Source of the DNA: Cyclina sinensis
Lineage: Eukaryota; Mollusca; Bivalvia; Venerida; Veneridae
Assembly: GCA_012932295.1 (NCBI GenBank)
Contig: JAAONU010000011.1
Location: 17,320,136 to 17,384,135 of the forward strand
Direction: 5' to 3'
DNA: 64,000 nt
Of the stretch, positions 1 to 13,696 are shown in pieces. The notes under the pieces are model-generated. The model was not told where the DNA came from. It did no database searches and saw only the letters and a list, made by a program, of their open reading frames with translations. Position numbers and translations under genes: made by a program. Position 1 is the first letter of the stretch; every line of letters starts with the position of its first letter.

Positions 1-3000
1 ATAAATGCGTACTTTTATTCTTTTCGAACAGAGATTTTCGTCTGACAATATTGGTCAAGAGGTAAATTAACTCCGGCTAGTCTTATAATCTCCAGGCATA
101 ATCTGCACATAACCTGGTGACCTTCATTAAAGTGAAGAAAATTCTTATATATATTATTTATATACGAGAGAGAGAGAGAGAGATGCCTTTAGAATATGTA
201 ATCACTAGGTTTTTGTAGATGGTAATAACATGTTAAAATGACGTTCGGCCTCATATCACGTTTTAGCGCCAAAAAGACACATCTCCCTACAATGGTTTCA
301 TGAAGTCACCCACGTCACCGACCGTGGACCATTTGGTGACATTCATATGTCTTCAGATTTTTGTCAAATTTTTAGACATAACAATTTACATTTTTCCGAT
401 ATAGAATAAAATATGTCTATTTATTCTTGAAGAATGTGAATTCCTATTAATATGTATTCGGTTCAAACAATCAATTAGGTACAAGATTATAAGAATCTTA
501 CAATGGCTGTCGGTAGTCAGGATTTGCCCTTCTTTAAAGGTACTTTTTTATGAATGTGTCCATTTGTTACAAAACTTAAAGCCCGTTTGATATGATGGCA
601 GTATGTAATTAAAAGATTCTACTCTTTTTCAGAAGTTTAACATATTTATCAATTTAATTCCACCAATCCTTAAGATTTTCTCATATGCATCTAGTTAGAT
701 TTTATCATAGGAAAGCCTTGAACTATTTTATGGAGTGCTCTCCGGGTAGAATTCTGTGCATTTAATTCGCGACATACAATATATAATTAATGCATTTTTT
801 CTTTTCTATCTCACAGCCGATAAGCAATTGAGAAGGACTTTAACATAGCTTATCATTTGTAATTGATATAAATGAGAATATTTGAATTGTAGAACAGAGG
901 GGTTGTTGTCAATTTAGACATAATTTCCTCTATTACAGAAAAATAAACTGGCTGACACTTCGTTTATCAAAAATATTAGAACAAACATTTTAAACTATAG
1001 AGTAAACGCTCTGCTGTTTTGCTTTTAGCGCTGTGGTGGTCACCAGCTGTTATCTACACGTAATATCTTTGAATTATTAACACAGAAAAATGTTAGATAA
1101 AGGTTCAAAACAAAAGTAATTCTAAAACAAATCTAAAACGTCCGTGAACGCTTATTGCTTAAAGCAAACAATAACTGCCTTAGTCATGTTAGATCCGTAA
1201 AATATAAAAGCACCAAATGAAAAAGCATAAACAGTACGTATATAACTTGTACAAATAAGAGAACAAGAGTCCTCTTTATAAATAAGCCACAAAATGGCAT
1301 ACAGTTTCACTAGCGTTTCACAGTTTCAAGGGACAGTTAAACTACTTTCATTGTATTTGACCATTTCACACACAAAAATATATATTTATAATGAATAATA
1401 TAATACAATATACTTCTACTTTCTGTTGCTATAACGAAACAATCTGTATGAAATTATCCTCCATAACATGCATATCAATTTTACTACCATCTGAAAAATA
1501 GCGATGCAGGTGGTCAATTTTACAATGAATCAATTTAATAATTTTACATCGCCGGGTGGCAAAATTTTTGATGCACCAGGGATCGTGACCGATTTGGCGT
1601 TTCATATTTCATTCAAACAGTTAATTTGTTGTTGTTGTTCTTGCTGCTGATGTTGTTATTATTGTTGTAAGACAAAGTGTGAAATAATATAGAAATAAAA
1701 ATGTCAAATTTTTAAAGTATTAAAAGAATATACTAAAAATTAAAATATGAAAGTACAGGAGTAAAATGCGGTATAAAATCATGGATTGTTATATTTTTCT
1801 TTAAATATAAGTTATTTACAATCTAGTAAAATTCAATACATGTTAAAGATATCTTTTAAAAAGCTATGAAAGCCAAAACGTTTTAAATACGCAAGCAAAA
1901 TTCTCAGTTTCCACTAGACAAGATACTACAATATATGTGTATCAAACTTTAAAAGCAATTAAACGAAACACTACGCATGTATGTTGCTTGCTTCTTAAGA
2001 TGCTTTATAAGTCTTTTTAAAACAGAAATAACAGAATTAACGGAGAATGAAAGGGAAAAAGCAAAAGGTTCTTCAAATAGAAAAAGCAAATAGAAACTTT
2101 TCGCTTTCACTCTTCGAATTTCATATTCCCAAAGCTTTAAACATGGCTGAAGTAGAGGAGCAAATATCATAATTCCGCCCGTCTGTCTATTTTACAAGGT
2201 AACTCCAATGTTGTACAAGGGCACAGCCTTGAAAATATAATGACAAAGTTATATAACTTTTATGACGTTATTTTGAATACGTAAGTTTGCATTACGTATT
2301 CGTTGTTACAGAGCTGATGGTATCGGTATAAATACTGTTTACAGACATGTTAATGCAACTATGAAATACAACATAATCCATTTATCGCGGTAGTATTATA
2401 CAAGATTTAATCTTATTGTCATTTTATCTTTTGCTTATATTCGATTTAAACGATTAGATTGACGTTTATACTTACGTTCATAAATATTTCAAATGTTTAC
2501 CTGCTGTATGTGGGCAGACTGCTTGATTCCCCCCTCGGGAAAACCTAAGCTTGTAATATATACATAGGGTAGGTTAGGTAACAATAGGCAGTACGGAATG
2601 AATAATTGATTCTCCTCCAAATGGTTTTAATTGATGCGGCGTTTTGTCTCACGATTCTACCGTGGAATGAGCCCTCGCTAAATCAATAGATGGACAGAAA
2701 AAATCGCAACATCTAGCTAAAAATATTGAAATGCAAAATAAAATTACCATAAAAAATTAGCTTTGAATCAATTTGGATATCAAAAACTGAATCACTCATG
2801 TTTACTCCGTATGTATAGTTACGATGTAGACCTGACTCAGCCGCCAGGGTCATCCGAATATCATTTAGCCTACACCCACTTTTACCAGTTTTGCATTTAA
2901 AAAGAATCTGCGTTCAACTTGTTATTAAGACGTAGCTGCACCCATCTAAACAAAATTTATGCCTCAATACTCTTAAAGGTCTACTAGATTGCTGGTGATC

Positions 3001-4100
3001 GTGCCTCATAATAATAGAAATAATTTTTCTGGAGATAAGGGAGTTAAGAACAGGTGCATTCAGTACTCCGTCTTCTCCTCCTCCCACCACCAACGCCTCC
3101 TCCCCCTTCCCCCACCTCCTTCAAAAACGAAGAAACTGAATGAATAACATCTCGCTCTCGATACAGCCTTTAATGATACTCAGTTTGTGTATTTCTTGTT
3201 TCCTTATAAAACTTAATTTCAGCATATATTATCTTAGACAATCAGACAGATCTCGGCAATTTGGCTCATATTATAGTATCATAAAGTGAACATATATTAT
3301 AAATCTTGAACAAAATACTACCATACATTTCAGCATAATAATATAAAGAACCGGGAATTATGTATAGTTAAATACTAAATGTCAAAAAAGCCACGTGTAT
3401 GCCCAATCTGGTATACGTTTTAATATTTAAAATCACTTTAAAGTCTTTTAAAATGGCTATATATAGCACATATCTTTAAAATTATTGAAAATAATATTAG
3501 TTTTTTTAATCTAGCTGAAATGATTTGTTCCAATTTAAATAGAAATAAAAGACTTACACGTTTAAAGGGTAAAAGCTTTAGAAAATACACTGTTCTAGAT
3601 TTTAAAGCTATCTATATCGTAAATTACACTACATTATCATTGAGATTTTTATATCTCACGTAACAATTGGTTTAAGTGTTATTTTAATTAGAGAAACCTA
3701 ATAACCTAGTGTTCATTCATGAAAAAGCTTAGTTTTTTTCGCCACTGTTACGGACCATGCATTTTTCTTTTCATATTGACAGATGGGTCGAGTATGAGTT
3801 ATGGGGCGATTGAATAAGAGTGAACCTTGAATATTACGCTTCTTTGATATGTTAATACGCTAAATATGTTTAAAAGATAATTACTTCTTTCCAATGTAGA
3901 ATTCAAATATGCATTTTTCTATTATTAGAACTGACAATGATTTCCCGGCTAACGTTTAAAAATGTGGATATGGAAAATAAAGCAGTGAATTGTTTATTCG
4001 TTAGATTTATGCAGCCATATAAAATTGTACATCTAGATAATTTTGTTACTAAACTAATTCAGATAAGCTGAAATATAAGCCGTTAAGCAAGAGCCCATTT
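1..4100. other. Gene-free AT-rich DNA
   Basis: No coding exon recognised. Holds a (GA)n microsatellite at 167-182, a TTG/TTA-rich triplet tract at 1627-1668 and a polypyrimidine tract at 3067-3122. Confidence 0.55.
3067..3122 (+). repeat. Polypyrimidine tract
   Basis: About 55 bp almost entirely C and T with a few A and one G (CTCCTCCTCCCACCACCAAC, CCTCCTCCCCCTTCCCCC). Could adopt triplex DNA; no function can be inferred. Confidence 0.6.
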
Positions 4101-5156
4101 CAAGTCGATGCATACTGACATTGTAACCAGTTCAAGTCGATGCATACTGACATTGTAACCAGTTCAAGTCGATGCATACTGACATTGTAACCAGTTCAAG
4201 TCGATGCATACTGACATTGACACCACTTCAAGTCGATGCATACTGACATAGTAACCAGTTCAAGTCGATGCATACTGACATTGTAACCAGTTCAAGTCGA
4301 TGCATACTGACATTGTAACCAGTTCAAGTCGATGCATACTGACATTGTAACCAGTTCAAGTCGATGCATACTGACATTGACACCACTTCAAGTCGATGCA
4401 TACTGACATAGTAACCAGTTCAAGTCGATGCATACTGACATTGTAACCAGTTCAAGTCGATGCATACTGACATTGTAACCAGTATAAGTCGATGCATACT
4501 GACATTGACACCACTTCAAGTCGATGCATACTGACATAGTAACCAGTTCAAGTCGATGCATACTGACATTGTAACCAGTTCAAGTCGATGCATACTGACA
4601 TTGTAACCAGTTCAAATCGATGCAAACTGACATTGTAACCAGTTCAAGTCGATGCATACTGACATTGTAACCAGTATAAGTCGATGCATACTGACATTGT
4701 AACCAGTTCAAGTCGATGCATACTGACACTGTAACCAGTTCAAATCGATGCATACTGACATTGTAACCATTTCAAATCGATGCATACTGACATTGTAACC
4801 AGTTCAAATCGATGCATACTGACATTGTAACCATTTCAAATCGATGCATACTGACATTGTAACCATTTCAAATCGATGCATACTGACATTGTAACCATTT
4901 CAAATCGATGCATACTGACATTGTAACCATTTCAAGTCGATGCATACTGACACTGTAACCAGTTCAAATCGATGCATACTGACATTGTAACCAGTATAAG
5001 TCGATGCATACTGACATTGTAACCAGTTCAAGTCGATGCATACTGACACTGTAACCAGTTCAAATCGATGCATACTGACACTGTAACCAGTTCAAATCGA
5101 TGCATGCTGACATTGTAACCAGTTCAAATCGATGCATACTGACATTGTAACCAGTT
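4101..5156. repeat. 32-bp satellite, exactly 33 units
   Basis: Monomer CAAGTCGATGCATACTGACA followed by TTGTAACCAGTT, spaced exactly 32 bp from 4101 to 5156. The left third has a higher-order order A-A-A-B-C: B ends TTGACACCACTT and C has CATAGTAACC. The right half switches to CAAATCGATGCAT. No spacers, so this is a satellite and not a CRISPR. Confidence 0.98.
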
Positions 5157-8100
5157 GCCAGTTACGCACGTGTACACAACAAAACCTTATGACGATCTTA
5201 TTTTGAGAAGTGGGACAAATACCCATGTCACAGTTTCAATAAAAGAAAAAAGAAGGAAAATAATAACAGAACAGAATAGAACAGCAATTGTATTGAGCAG
5301 TTCATCGATATATTAACAAAATGCAGACAATAAGAAAACTTTTTCAATCCTCTTTTTTATCATAAACCTGATTTCCAGATTCCCTCACACGAAAACGGAT
5401 CATTGTTATTCTTTAATCACTTGCTTTCACTTTCACACTGGTCGTATATTTGGGTAATCTACAGTCTTTCAAGATAGTTCATTTATCATCTCAAGGCCAA
5501 TAAATGTGGGGTTTACTGATAACAAATAAACGAAAAGATGATTTACAAAAAAGAACACACGAGAGAACATAAAAGTATTGAATTATAAGTTTATCTACAC
5601 TGCTAGTGATTAATGAAGAATATTTGCAGCGTTTTACCACCACGAAGGGGCTTTATTGAACCAGTAAATTTTATACCGTCATACTTAAGAAATGATTTAT
5701 CACGAAAAGATTAATACAATTCTATTTTCAATCAAAGTAAATGGACAAAGAGTCGAGTTACAAAAATACGAAACCTCAACTTTTTTAATTAGCTCCAATG
5801 TGATTTTCTAGCTCTGGAGTTGAATGCAATAGAATTAATAGAAGCAGGGGTATTAAGCGATCAGGCCGTGTTTATTGAAATTTAAATGCATTAATCCCCA
5901 AATATGTATATCGTTCGATTATTGAATAGAAGCAATAGAAGTAACACAATAGAATTGGATTAGCTCAAAAATTAATTTTTCCGCATCACCCGCGACGCAC
6001 TTTTACAATGCTGTGACGAATCTGAGCAAACAATAGTTGAATGTTATTAAGTTCATTGGGCAGTTAGAGATTAAAAAGAGAAATGAAATCTGTATAATTT
6101 TGAATCGAACTTCCTCTATAATAAAAGGCGATAAAAATGAAATACATCTGTAAAAAAATGCAGTAGAAGTCGTCAACATTGTATAATCTCTTGATATAAT
6201 AGTTCAGTAATTTTCAGTAATAATGAATTCATCGATAGCCATTCATTAGCAGCACAAGGACCTGTTCATAACAGTAGCAGATGTATTAAAATGTATGAAT
6301 TGAGTCAGCTACATCAACCAGACTGTATCTCTTTACAAAATGGATCCTCACCCTGCCACCCACCACCCGCCCCCTCGATCACCAACACTCATTTCGATCA
6401 TTGATAACGTGATTGAAGTGTAACAAAATTCTAGTAATTATGTTGCGAAAAATAAATGCAAGAACAAATAGCTTTTTCTGTGAAAACTGTAGTTGAAAAT
6501 ATGCAATCACATATATAATAAACAGGAAAGTAAGATTAACAAAAAATAATAAAAGATAAATATAATATATTGTTTGGCACATTTAGATAACAATACGGAA
6601 GTAAGGACGTTTGTAATTTTTTTAGTTCAGATATTGAACCGTTGTTGAGTTTAGAAAAAAATGAAATTATATATATAAGTACTTCCTGAAAATTAGAAAA
6701 AAAGAAATAAACAAATAAACCAATAAAAATATCAAAACAAACAAAAACAATACAGGGAATGAATGGAGCAAGAAAGAATGAAGTAAATAGATAAACAAAT
6801 AAACAAAAACAGGACAAAAGGATTTAAGAAGGAAGACAGAGAGGAATAATTAAACGATTGAGTGAACAAACTAACAAATAAACAGACAAAATAATAAATC
6901 TTTACTGATTTTTTTAAAAGATAAAAAAAAAACATTAAAATAAAAAGCACTGTTAGATGGCATGATGAAATAAGTACATACATAAAGCAAGAAACAAATC
7001 AATCATTATATACTTACATAATTATTTCCTAGACGTCGAATGTCAACAGACACACGCTGAGTTCTCAATCCAAGTTTATCTCTAGGTTATCTTTTAAATT
7101 ACTTAAAACATTATCTGTTGCCACTTTCGATTATCCGATAGTTTGAAAAACGTTCTCAGTGTGTTTTAGATATGGCAGATCTAAATGAAAAGTCGTCTGC
7201 GATAAAAGCGTCTTTATCTACCGTTAATACTTCTGTCTGTCAGATTTATTTCACATAAACAATTTCTCCTGCGACCCGATATGGCCTTTAGAATGTCTCA
7301 GGTTTTTCGGTTTTAAATGGCATGTTTAGCGCACTCAGCAGACGACAAAAACGCGGTAATATAGTTTTTCCAATGTTTCCCCCACCTGGACTGGGCCGAC
7401 ACAAAAGTCATATTTACTTATCTCGGTGTTTATATACACTGTTTAGATATCGATAATTCACTAACACGCCTTGTTTAGATTTACAAGTAGATAACGACTA
7501 ATGGAAAACCAATTGAAAAATCGGCGCTGGATAAAGATTTTAAAACAAGCAACCAGTAAAGCAAACCTCAGGAATGACCATTAAGGTGTCAATTTCTGAT
7601 CACAATCAGGCAGCTTCATTTTTTTTCACCAGACAAAATTTTACAGAACCATTTTATAGGGAAATACCTGAAGAAGACTTTGGAATAAAGATGTTCGCCA
7701 GAAATTGCAAATTAAGTAAGCTATGTTTTTTTTAATCATTCAATTAATTCCATAGCTGTATTGCTGCTGATGGTGTGATGAAGATAAATAAGAAGAAAAT
7801 GATGATGATGATTATTATTATTATTTTATTATCATAAGAATCAGTATCATTACCAAAGTACATGACAGCGACTACTTCAAGGTCAAGGTCAGTGTCAGCT
7901 CACTGTCAAGTAAACAGTAACCAATATACTGACTTTTATTTTTTATCCTTCATTTTAAACCCATATCATATGAAATAATTTCAACTTATCAGCTTTCAGT
8001 TGTAAATAATATCTGTATTTTAAACACCGTTTGAAGTTGCAGCTCTGAAATAATTACTTAAGGGTAGTTAATTGGTGTTAAGAATAAGGTAACATAATGC

Positions 8101-8693
8101 GATGTATTAAAAACTTGCATATGAAATAAACCAACTTGTGGATTTTACTTCCCATGGTATTTTGTCACAATCTTTGTGTACAAGTACAACTAAATTAGTC
8201 ATACGTAAAATCTCTCCAATGTAAGATAAAATATATATATTTCTCATTTTATTTAAGATATTTGCAATTGTATTCATTCCAAACTGTCTATACCACACGT
8301 TACAAAACGTTTAACCCCTTTCTCTTGGCGTTTGTTTGTATATTGACATATTTTGTACTTAAAACATATTACAAATAATGTTTTTATTTTGGCATTTTAA
8401 TTCACACATACATAAAAGTGTTGTTTGCGCCGTATATGATGGACATGCATTCTCAGCCCACTATTGAGAAATCCTAAGGTAATGTTAAAAGACTGACATG
8501 TTTGTTAGCTCCTCGTTCAATGAACGGGAAACGACCATTGAAACTAATGATGTCACACTATATAGACAAACTTAAGTTTAAAAATGTCTTATATGTGTCT
8601 CACAAAGTGTAATTTCGTGAAAAACATACACTTCAAGAACAAGTTAAATATCATTTAAAATGTCAAGTTTGTGACAGCCAGAAAGTCGTTTCC
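5157..8693. other. Gene-free AT-rich DNA
   Basis: No exon recognised. 6640-6900 has a marked shortage of T and C on the plus strand (AAACAAATAAACAAA runs). A GATGATGATGATTATTATTA tract lies at about 7798-7827, and one AAGGTCAAGGTCAGTGTCA at 7880. Confidence 0.5.
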
Positions 8694-8700
8694 TCCCTAA

Positions 8701-9058
8701 CCGCCAGACAGCACAAATCAGCCACCAACCGCCAGACAGCACAAATCAGTCACCAACCGCCAGACAGCACAAATCAGCCACCAACCGCCAGACAGCACAA
8801 ATCAGTTACCAACCGCCAGCCAGCACAAATCAGTCACCAACCGCCAGACAGCACAAATCAGCCACCAACCGCCAGACAGCACAAATCAGTCACCAACCGC
8901 CAGACAGCACAAATCAGTCACCAACCGCCAGACAGCACAAATCAGCCACCAACCGCCAGACAGCACAAATCAGTCACCAACCGCCAGACAGCACAAATCA
9001 GTCACCAACCAACAGACAGCTCAAATCAGTCACCAACCGCCAGACAGCACAAATCAGC
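8701..9058. repeat. 28-bp minisatellite, ~12.8 copies
   Basis: Unit CCGCCAGACAGCACAAATCA followed by GTCACCAA (or GCCACCAA), spaced 28 bp. One diverged unit has CCAACAGACAGCTC. The plus strand has no stop codon in any frame through the array, because the unit lacks stops and 28 is not a multiple of three. Confidence 0.97.
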
Positions 9059-9231
9059 CTCCGTAATTATAATGTGCTGTTTTGCAATCTACTATATTTC
9101 GTTAAGAATTAAGTGGTTGTTATAAACGTTTGTACTTATAATAATTTATTTCACTGTGCGATATTTTTCTACATACGAAAAGCAAACTATCGGTAATTCA
9201 TAGTACTTGTATGCACTTATATGTAGCTGTG

Positions 9232-9545
9232 GTGTGGGTCAGTGGTCCAGTGGTAACGAGCTGGACTGGTAACACGAGATCAATCCCCCGCTCCTTCACT
9301 AACATCAATAATTAAATTATAAGATACATTTGAAACATTTAACAGAGAGTGGACAAAATTTATAAAATTTATAGATACCAAAGTACCCTGTTCTCTAACC
9401 TTTCCTCTTCTTTTCTTTAGTTAGATTTAGTTGTAATTTACTCTTTACTTCTTTACATAGTAGTAACTAAATTTGTTAGTATAGTATTTGGTATGTTTAA
9501 TTTGTTAATTCTTCATGAATAAAGTTATATATATATTTAAAAAAA
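9232..9545 (+). repeat. Possible tRNA-derived SINE
   Basis: TGGTCCAGTGG at 9243-9253 is a perfect A box. AGATCAATCC at 9277-9286 is a two-mismatch B box. About 250 bp of unrelated body follows, ending in AATAAAG and an A/T-rich tail. No copy elsewhere in the window confirms the boundaries. Confidence 0.35.
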
Positions 9546-10104
9546 TACTAATTGTCTTTCGAATGAGACGTTTAACCGAGGTCCCATGTATCGGAGATGT
9601 ACACTGAGCTTGCAACATGCTTTCTGTATCTTGCACTTTCCCTTACAACACAAAATAACTAATCTCTGCAGGGGGCGTTGTTCATATGGGCAACCCGTAC
9701 CGACGACAAATAACTCAAATAGATATATAGATATGTAGTTATATCAAAGTTATTTCCTCTCAGTGTGGCTTGTTTTCATTCCACAGTGTAATCAGTAACA
9801 ATGGGTTGAAATATAAAGATAAATATAAAAAGATAAATACTTTTACATCAAGATCTTTCTTCAGACTAGCGCTTATCGTGTAAAACTTTATGCAATTTTC
9901 GTCAAAACGTTGAAAATTGCATTGTTACATAATTTGTATCAATACCACATCCGAGAGGATTTCCTAGTTTATGGGAAATCGATGCCTTACAACCAAAGCA
10001 AGTTATTTGAACAAGATTCAAAAAGTACCATTCACAAACTGTACTACCTTGAAGTCTTAAAGATATTGGACGCTATCGGTCACGTAATCAATCACATCAG
10101 TCTA

Positions 10105-10230
10105 TAACGTCACTCAAACACGGATTTTTACATAAATCCGTTCATAAACCCGGATTTTTATGAATAACGGTAATTAAAAGCGGAGAAATAGGAGACTCAA
10201 TCGAACACTAAAGAATTATTGTTACCTTTA
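10105..10230 (+). repeat. Unnamed dispersed module, copy a
   Basis: TATAACGTCACTCAAACACG, then ACATAAATCCGTTCATAAACCC and GACTCAATCGAACACTAAAGAATT. Reference copy for the family. Confidence 0.6.
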
Positions 10231-10500
10231 AACATGCTGGATAGGATTTAGATGTGTAGGTAGACTCAAATGGTCTCAGAACAATGACAAATTTCATGAT
10301 AAAAGAAAGACTAATCTAAATTGTAAGGATGTTACATGGATAAACTGACCTAGGAAACATACCATTACTTGAGATATACAATGTAGTCTAGCATAAAATC
10401 GCTTATTTTTGCCCGTTTTGCCTATGTTTTAACGAGAGCAAAAAGATGTGGTAACAAGGAAATTCTTGCGCTCACGCGCTGTTATTACCCGTTTTCAGTT

Positions 10501-10714
10501 ATGCGCGTTACAGGGCCTTTCTAAATAATGGACGCTGATCCGTCTTTTTGACCCCAAATCGGCAGTTTATGTTACTTTGCAGGTCGGAACGTAGACGAAA
10601 CATTAATGATTATTGTTAAAATCCTTCCAAATATTTATTTAATCGATACTTTTTAAGTTTCAAGATGGCCGCTCGACAGGTTGAAACATGTTGACGTGTC
10701 GCCCTGTAACGCAT
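10501..10714. mobile_element. Small TIR element (214 bp)
   Basis: ATGCGCGTTACAGGGC at the left faces GCCCTGTAACGCAT at the right: inverted ends apart from a CG insertion. More GC-rich than its surroundings. No coding capacity, duplication not clear. Confidence 0.6.
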
Positions 10715-10816
10715 ATTTAAAACACGTATCCATAACAACCTAAAGACGACTGTACTATTTTTTTGTTTTCGTAAACATGTCTTTTCTAGATCATTTTATG
10801 CTAGAATAGCGTTAAA

Positions 10817-10925
10817 GCACGTTTTTTCGTGTCATAACATCTGCAGAATCCCTCGGGATATGTTGGTGCCCTCGCCCCAACCATCCCTCGGGATTCTGCA
10901 GATGTTACAACACGAAAAAACGTGC
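10817..10925. repeat. Long near-perfect hairpin
   Basis: Arms of about 43 bp (GCACGTTTTTTCGTG... CTGCAGAATCCCTCGGGAT against its reverse complement) around a loop of roughly 23 bases. Two or three mismatches only. An RNA copy would be a very stable stem. Confidence 0.92.
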
Positions 10926-12704
10926 GTTAACCCTATATACATAACTACATCAAAATGTACACAAGTTTGTTTACGATTTAAAATACGATAGAGCGCACCT
11001 GTGTGACTTACGTAATGGCATCCCATATATTACTTTTTCCAAATTTTCTAAAGGAAGGACCTTTTTATTTTGCTACAGCTTGTGGTCTAACCCTTTTCCA
11101 CACATTCTCATAAATTGTTGCAACTTTATAATCAAAATATGTTTAAATAAAAGAACTAAGTTTTCTGAACGTCAAATGCAGTACATGTACAAAAAAAGTT
11201 TCATTTAACATAAGATTACTGAAAAAAAAGAAAAAACATAAAGTTAAACACATAATGTTTACAAATATCTTTAAGCTTTAAAATATCATATAAAATCTTA
11301 TCTTTTGGGGACAAATATTAGGACGAAAATAGAAGACAGATTGTAAGTATTAGAAGTCTCTTCACATTGTTACCACTTCAGTGTTACTCAATTGCAAAAT
11401 ACCTTCGACTGATCAATGCGAGTTTTATGGACAAAAATTACTAACAGTATAAGATGTTTGGAAAATGATTAACTTTTTTTTACCTAAAGAGTTTTTAACC
11501 TTAAATTTCAAGTTATTTGAAAGGTATAGAGTCTACAGATACATATATTTTCTTTTAACGTGTAAGGCTTGCACTTCATTGAAATAAAAGAAGTTCTGAG
11601 CACAGCATCTTAAAGCAACTCGTTCACAGTTGAACGGTAGAAATAAAAAAAAGTTTGTTCTACTCCCCCTCGTTTGTGTTGGTGAAGTTTTTGTTTTTCT
11701 GAACCCAAGAAAAAAAACAACTTGACTCGTGTAGGTCACATTGCACGGGAAAAAGTAATTTTTCGTAAACGTCCACTTGGGAAATTCCGGTAAAATATAG
11801 AATACTGTATCCCCGGAGCAGCTTGCTGTACCACGTTGCATGTCCGCAACATGGCGTCTTCACCAGTCTCGACACAGGCATTCGTTTCATGAATGCCTTG
11901 TGAACTTTCGTATTTTGTGTTGGTTATATAGTGGTTCGGGGGATTTCTCCATGAAACGAATGTCTGTGGCTTTTGGGGCGAAGAGTGAATGTGATCAGTC
12001 ATGTGACGGTAAACGGAATCAGAAATTCTAAAAAAAAGTTGTATGCCGTTCGTAACGCTATAGCCTACGATGGATAAACTATCCATTATTAACAATCATG
12101 AAATGTTGCACTGGTGACAATGCGTCTGTATATGGATATTGAGAGATGCAATACACTTAGATAGTTAAAATCAAATTCTTAGTCAATAACCATCTATGAA
12201 TGAGCTGATTTAAGTCCTTGTACACAATGCAGTATCATTATACTAAGTAAGTAATGCATAAAATAGTGAAAAATCAAACAAGTACTTTCATCGCATCATC
12301 ATAAATAATACAGACAAGTAAGAGCTGTAAACTAATTGCATGATTTTATCCTTCGTGTGCTGATTAATTTGTTTTCATTCATAAGTTTTTTCAGTTACAA
12401 GTCATTAATCTAAAAACATATATCTTTTCTCATATATAAAGATATCTCTTCAAGTTATTGTGCGTATTCTATTCAAAAAGTCTGAATACTTCCAAATGCA
12501 TTTTGACATATTTTTTGACAATAATACAGTCCAGAAAAATGTGATAGTTTATTAGAAATCAATTTTTTGCAGGCTTTGCATGTAATTGATAAAAAAACGT
12601 TCCAACAATTTCTATTCATTCGCAGTTTAGATTTATAACTCTCAAGTTTTATTAGGACACAGAAGAAAAGGAACGGCCGTAAATGTTCATGAAATAAATG
12701 ACAG

Positions 12705-12830
12705 CCGTCTTATAACGTAATTTAAACACCGAGTTATAAATAAAGAGTTCATGAACCCAGATTGATATCAACTAATGTTATTGAAAGTGTTGAAACGGGA
12801 AACCTAAATGAACACAAGAGAATTGTGAAT
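12705..12830 (+). repeat. Unnamed dispersed module, copy f
   Basis: TATAACGTAATTTAAACACC, GTTCATGAACCCAGATTG, GGGAAACCTAAATGAACACA. Diverged but collinear with the other copies. Confidence 0.45.
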
Positions 12831-13696
12831 ATGTTTTTTAAGGATTGAATAAAAAGAAAAATTCGATATCTAGGATATCTGGTAATAAATTGTTACGATG
12901 TCTGGTGAAAGAGAGATAGTCAAAGAAAGACAGACAACACCAATTGTATTGCATAGAAGAGCCAAAAGAATAGTCCAAATAACAATGCTAAGATTTAACA
13001 TTGTCTCACAATCTTGAATTTAGTAAAAGGGTTACATCTTAAACCAAAATGCCATCAGTTTTTAACTACATGTAACTTCAAAAGCAGGGACAACAAAAGG
13101 CAAACCGTAAAATGTCAGTTAACACCTAAACACAACGATGTTGTAACATTTTAAAGATTTGCGGTATGTTAAACTTTTCTCTTGTCAGTCTTGGAGTCTA
13201 CATGTTATTTATAAGAAACTCAATCTTTTTATTACATTTTATGAATTAAATATTTGAAATTTTAAAGTAATTTTCATCTAAAACATCACTGAAAATACAG
13301 CTGTGGAAAGAACAAATGCTCCTACCTTGAAATATGGTTTACCTAATTTTCTTCTGACAATGTTGCTAGTGACAATTGTGTCAAAACCGGAAAAAAGAAT
13401 TCCGAATCGTCCAATATAGTATTTCTCGTCAAATCATATGAAAATCATTCATTTGTATATATAATTATACTGTTATTATCGTCAGTGCATATATGCATAT
13501 ACAACTTGATTCAAGTTTATTTTTTTAACAATATTTCAGTCAAGAAATCTATTATTTGCAAGTACATGTCTTCTATACAAAGCATACGATTTGAAACTGA
13601 CAAAAGAACATTTACATTCTAAATTTGCTACGCGTGCGCGCAATTATAGCATTGAAACATTGTCAAGACAGCAATTGTTCACATAATCAATGTCAC

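Noticed and set aside
4101..5156. CRISPR array
   Set aside because: Units abut head to tail with no unique spacers, and the genome is eukaryotic.
8701..9058. Coding repeat protein
   Set aside because: No start codon, splice context or transcript evidence; the open frame follows from a stop-free 28-bp unit.
9243..9286. Functional tRNA gene
   Set aside because: A-box match is good, but the B box has two mismatches and no acceptor stem pairs.
11736..12095. 119-residue minus-strand protein
   Set aside because: Overlaps open frames in other phases, has no family resemblance, and the patch looks regulatory rather than coding.
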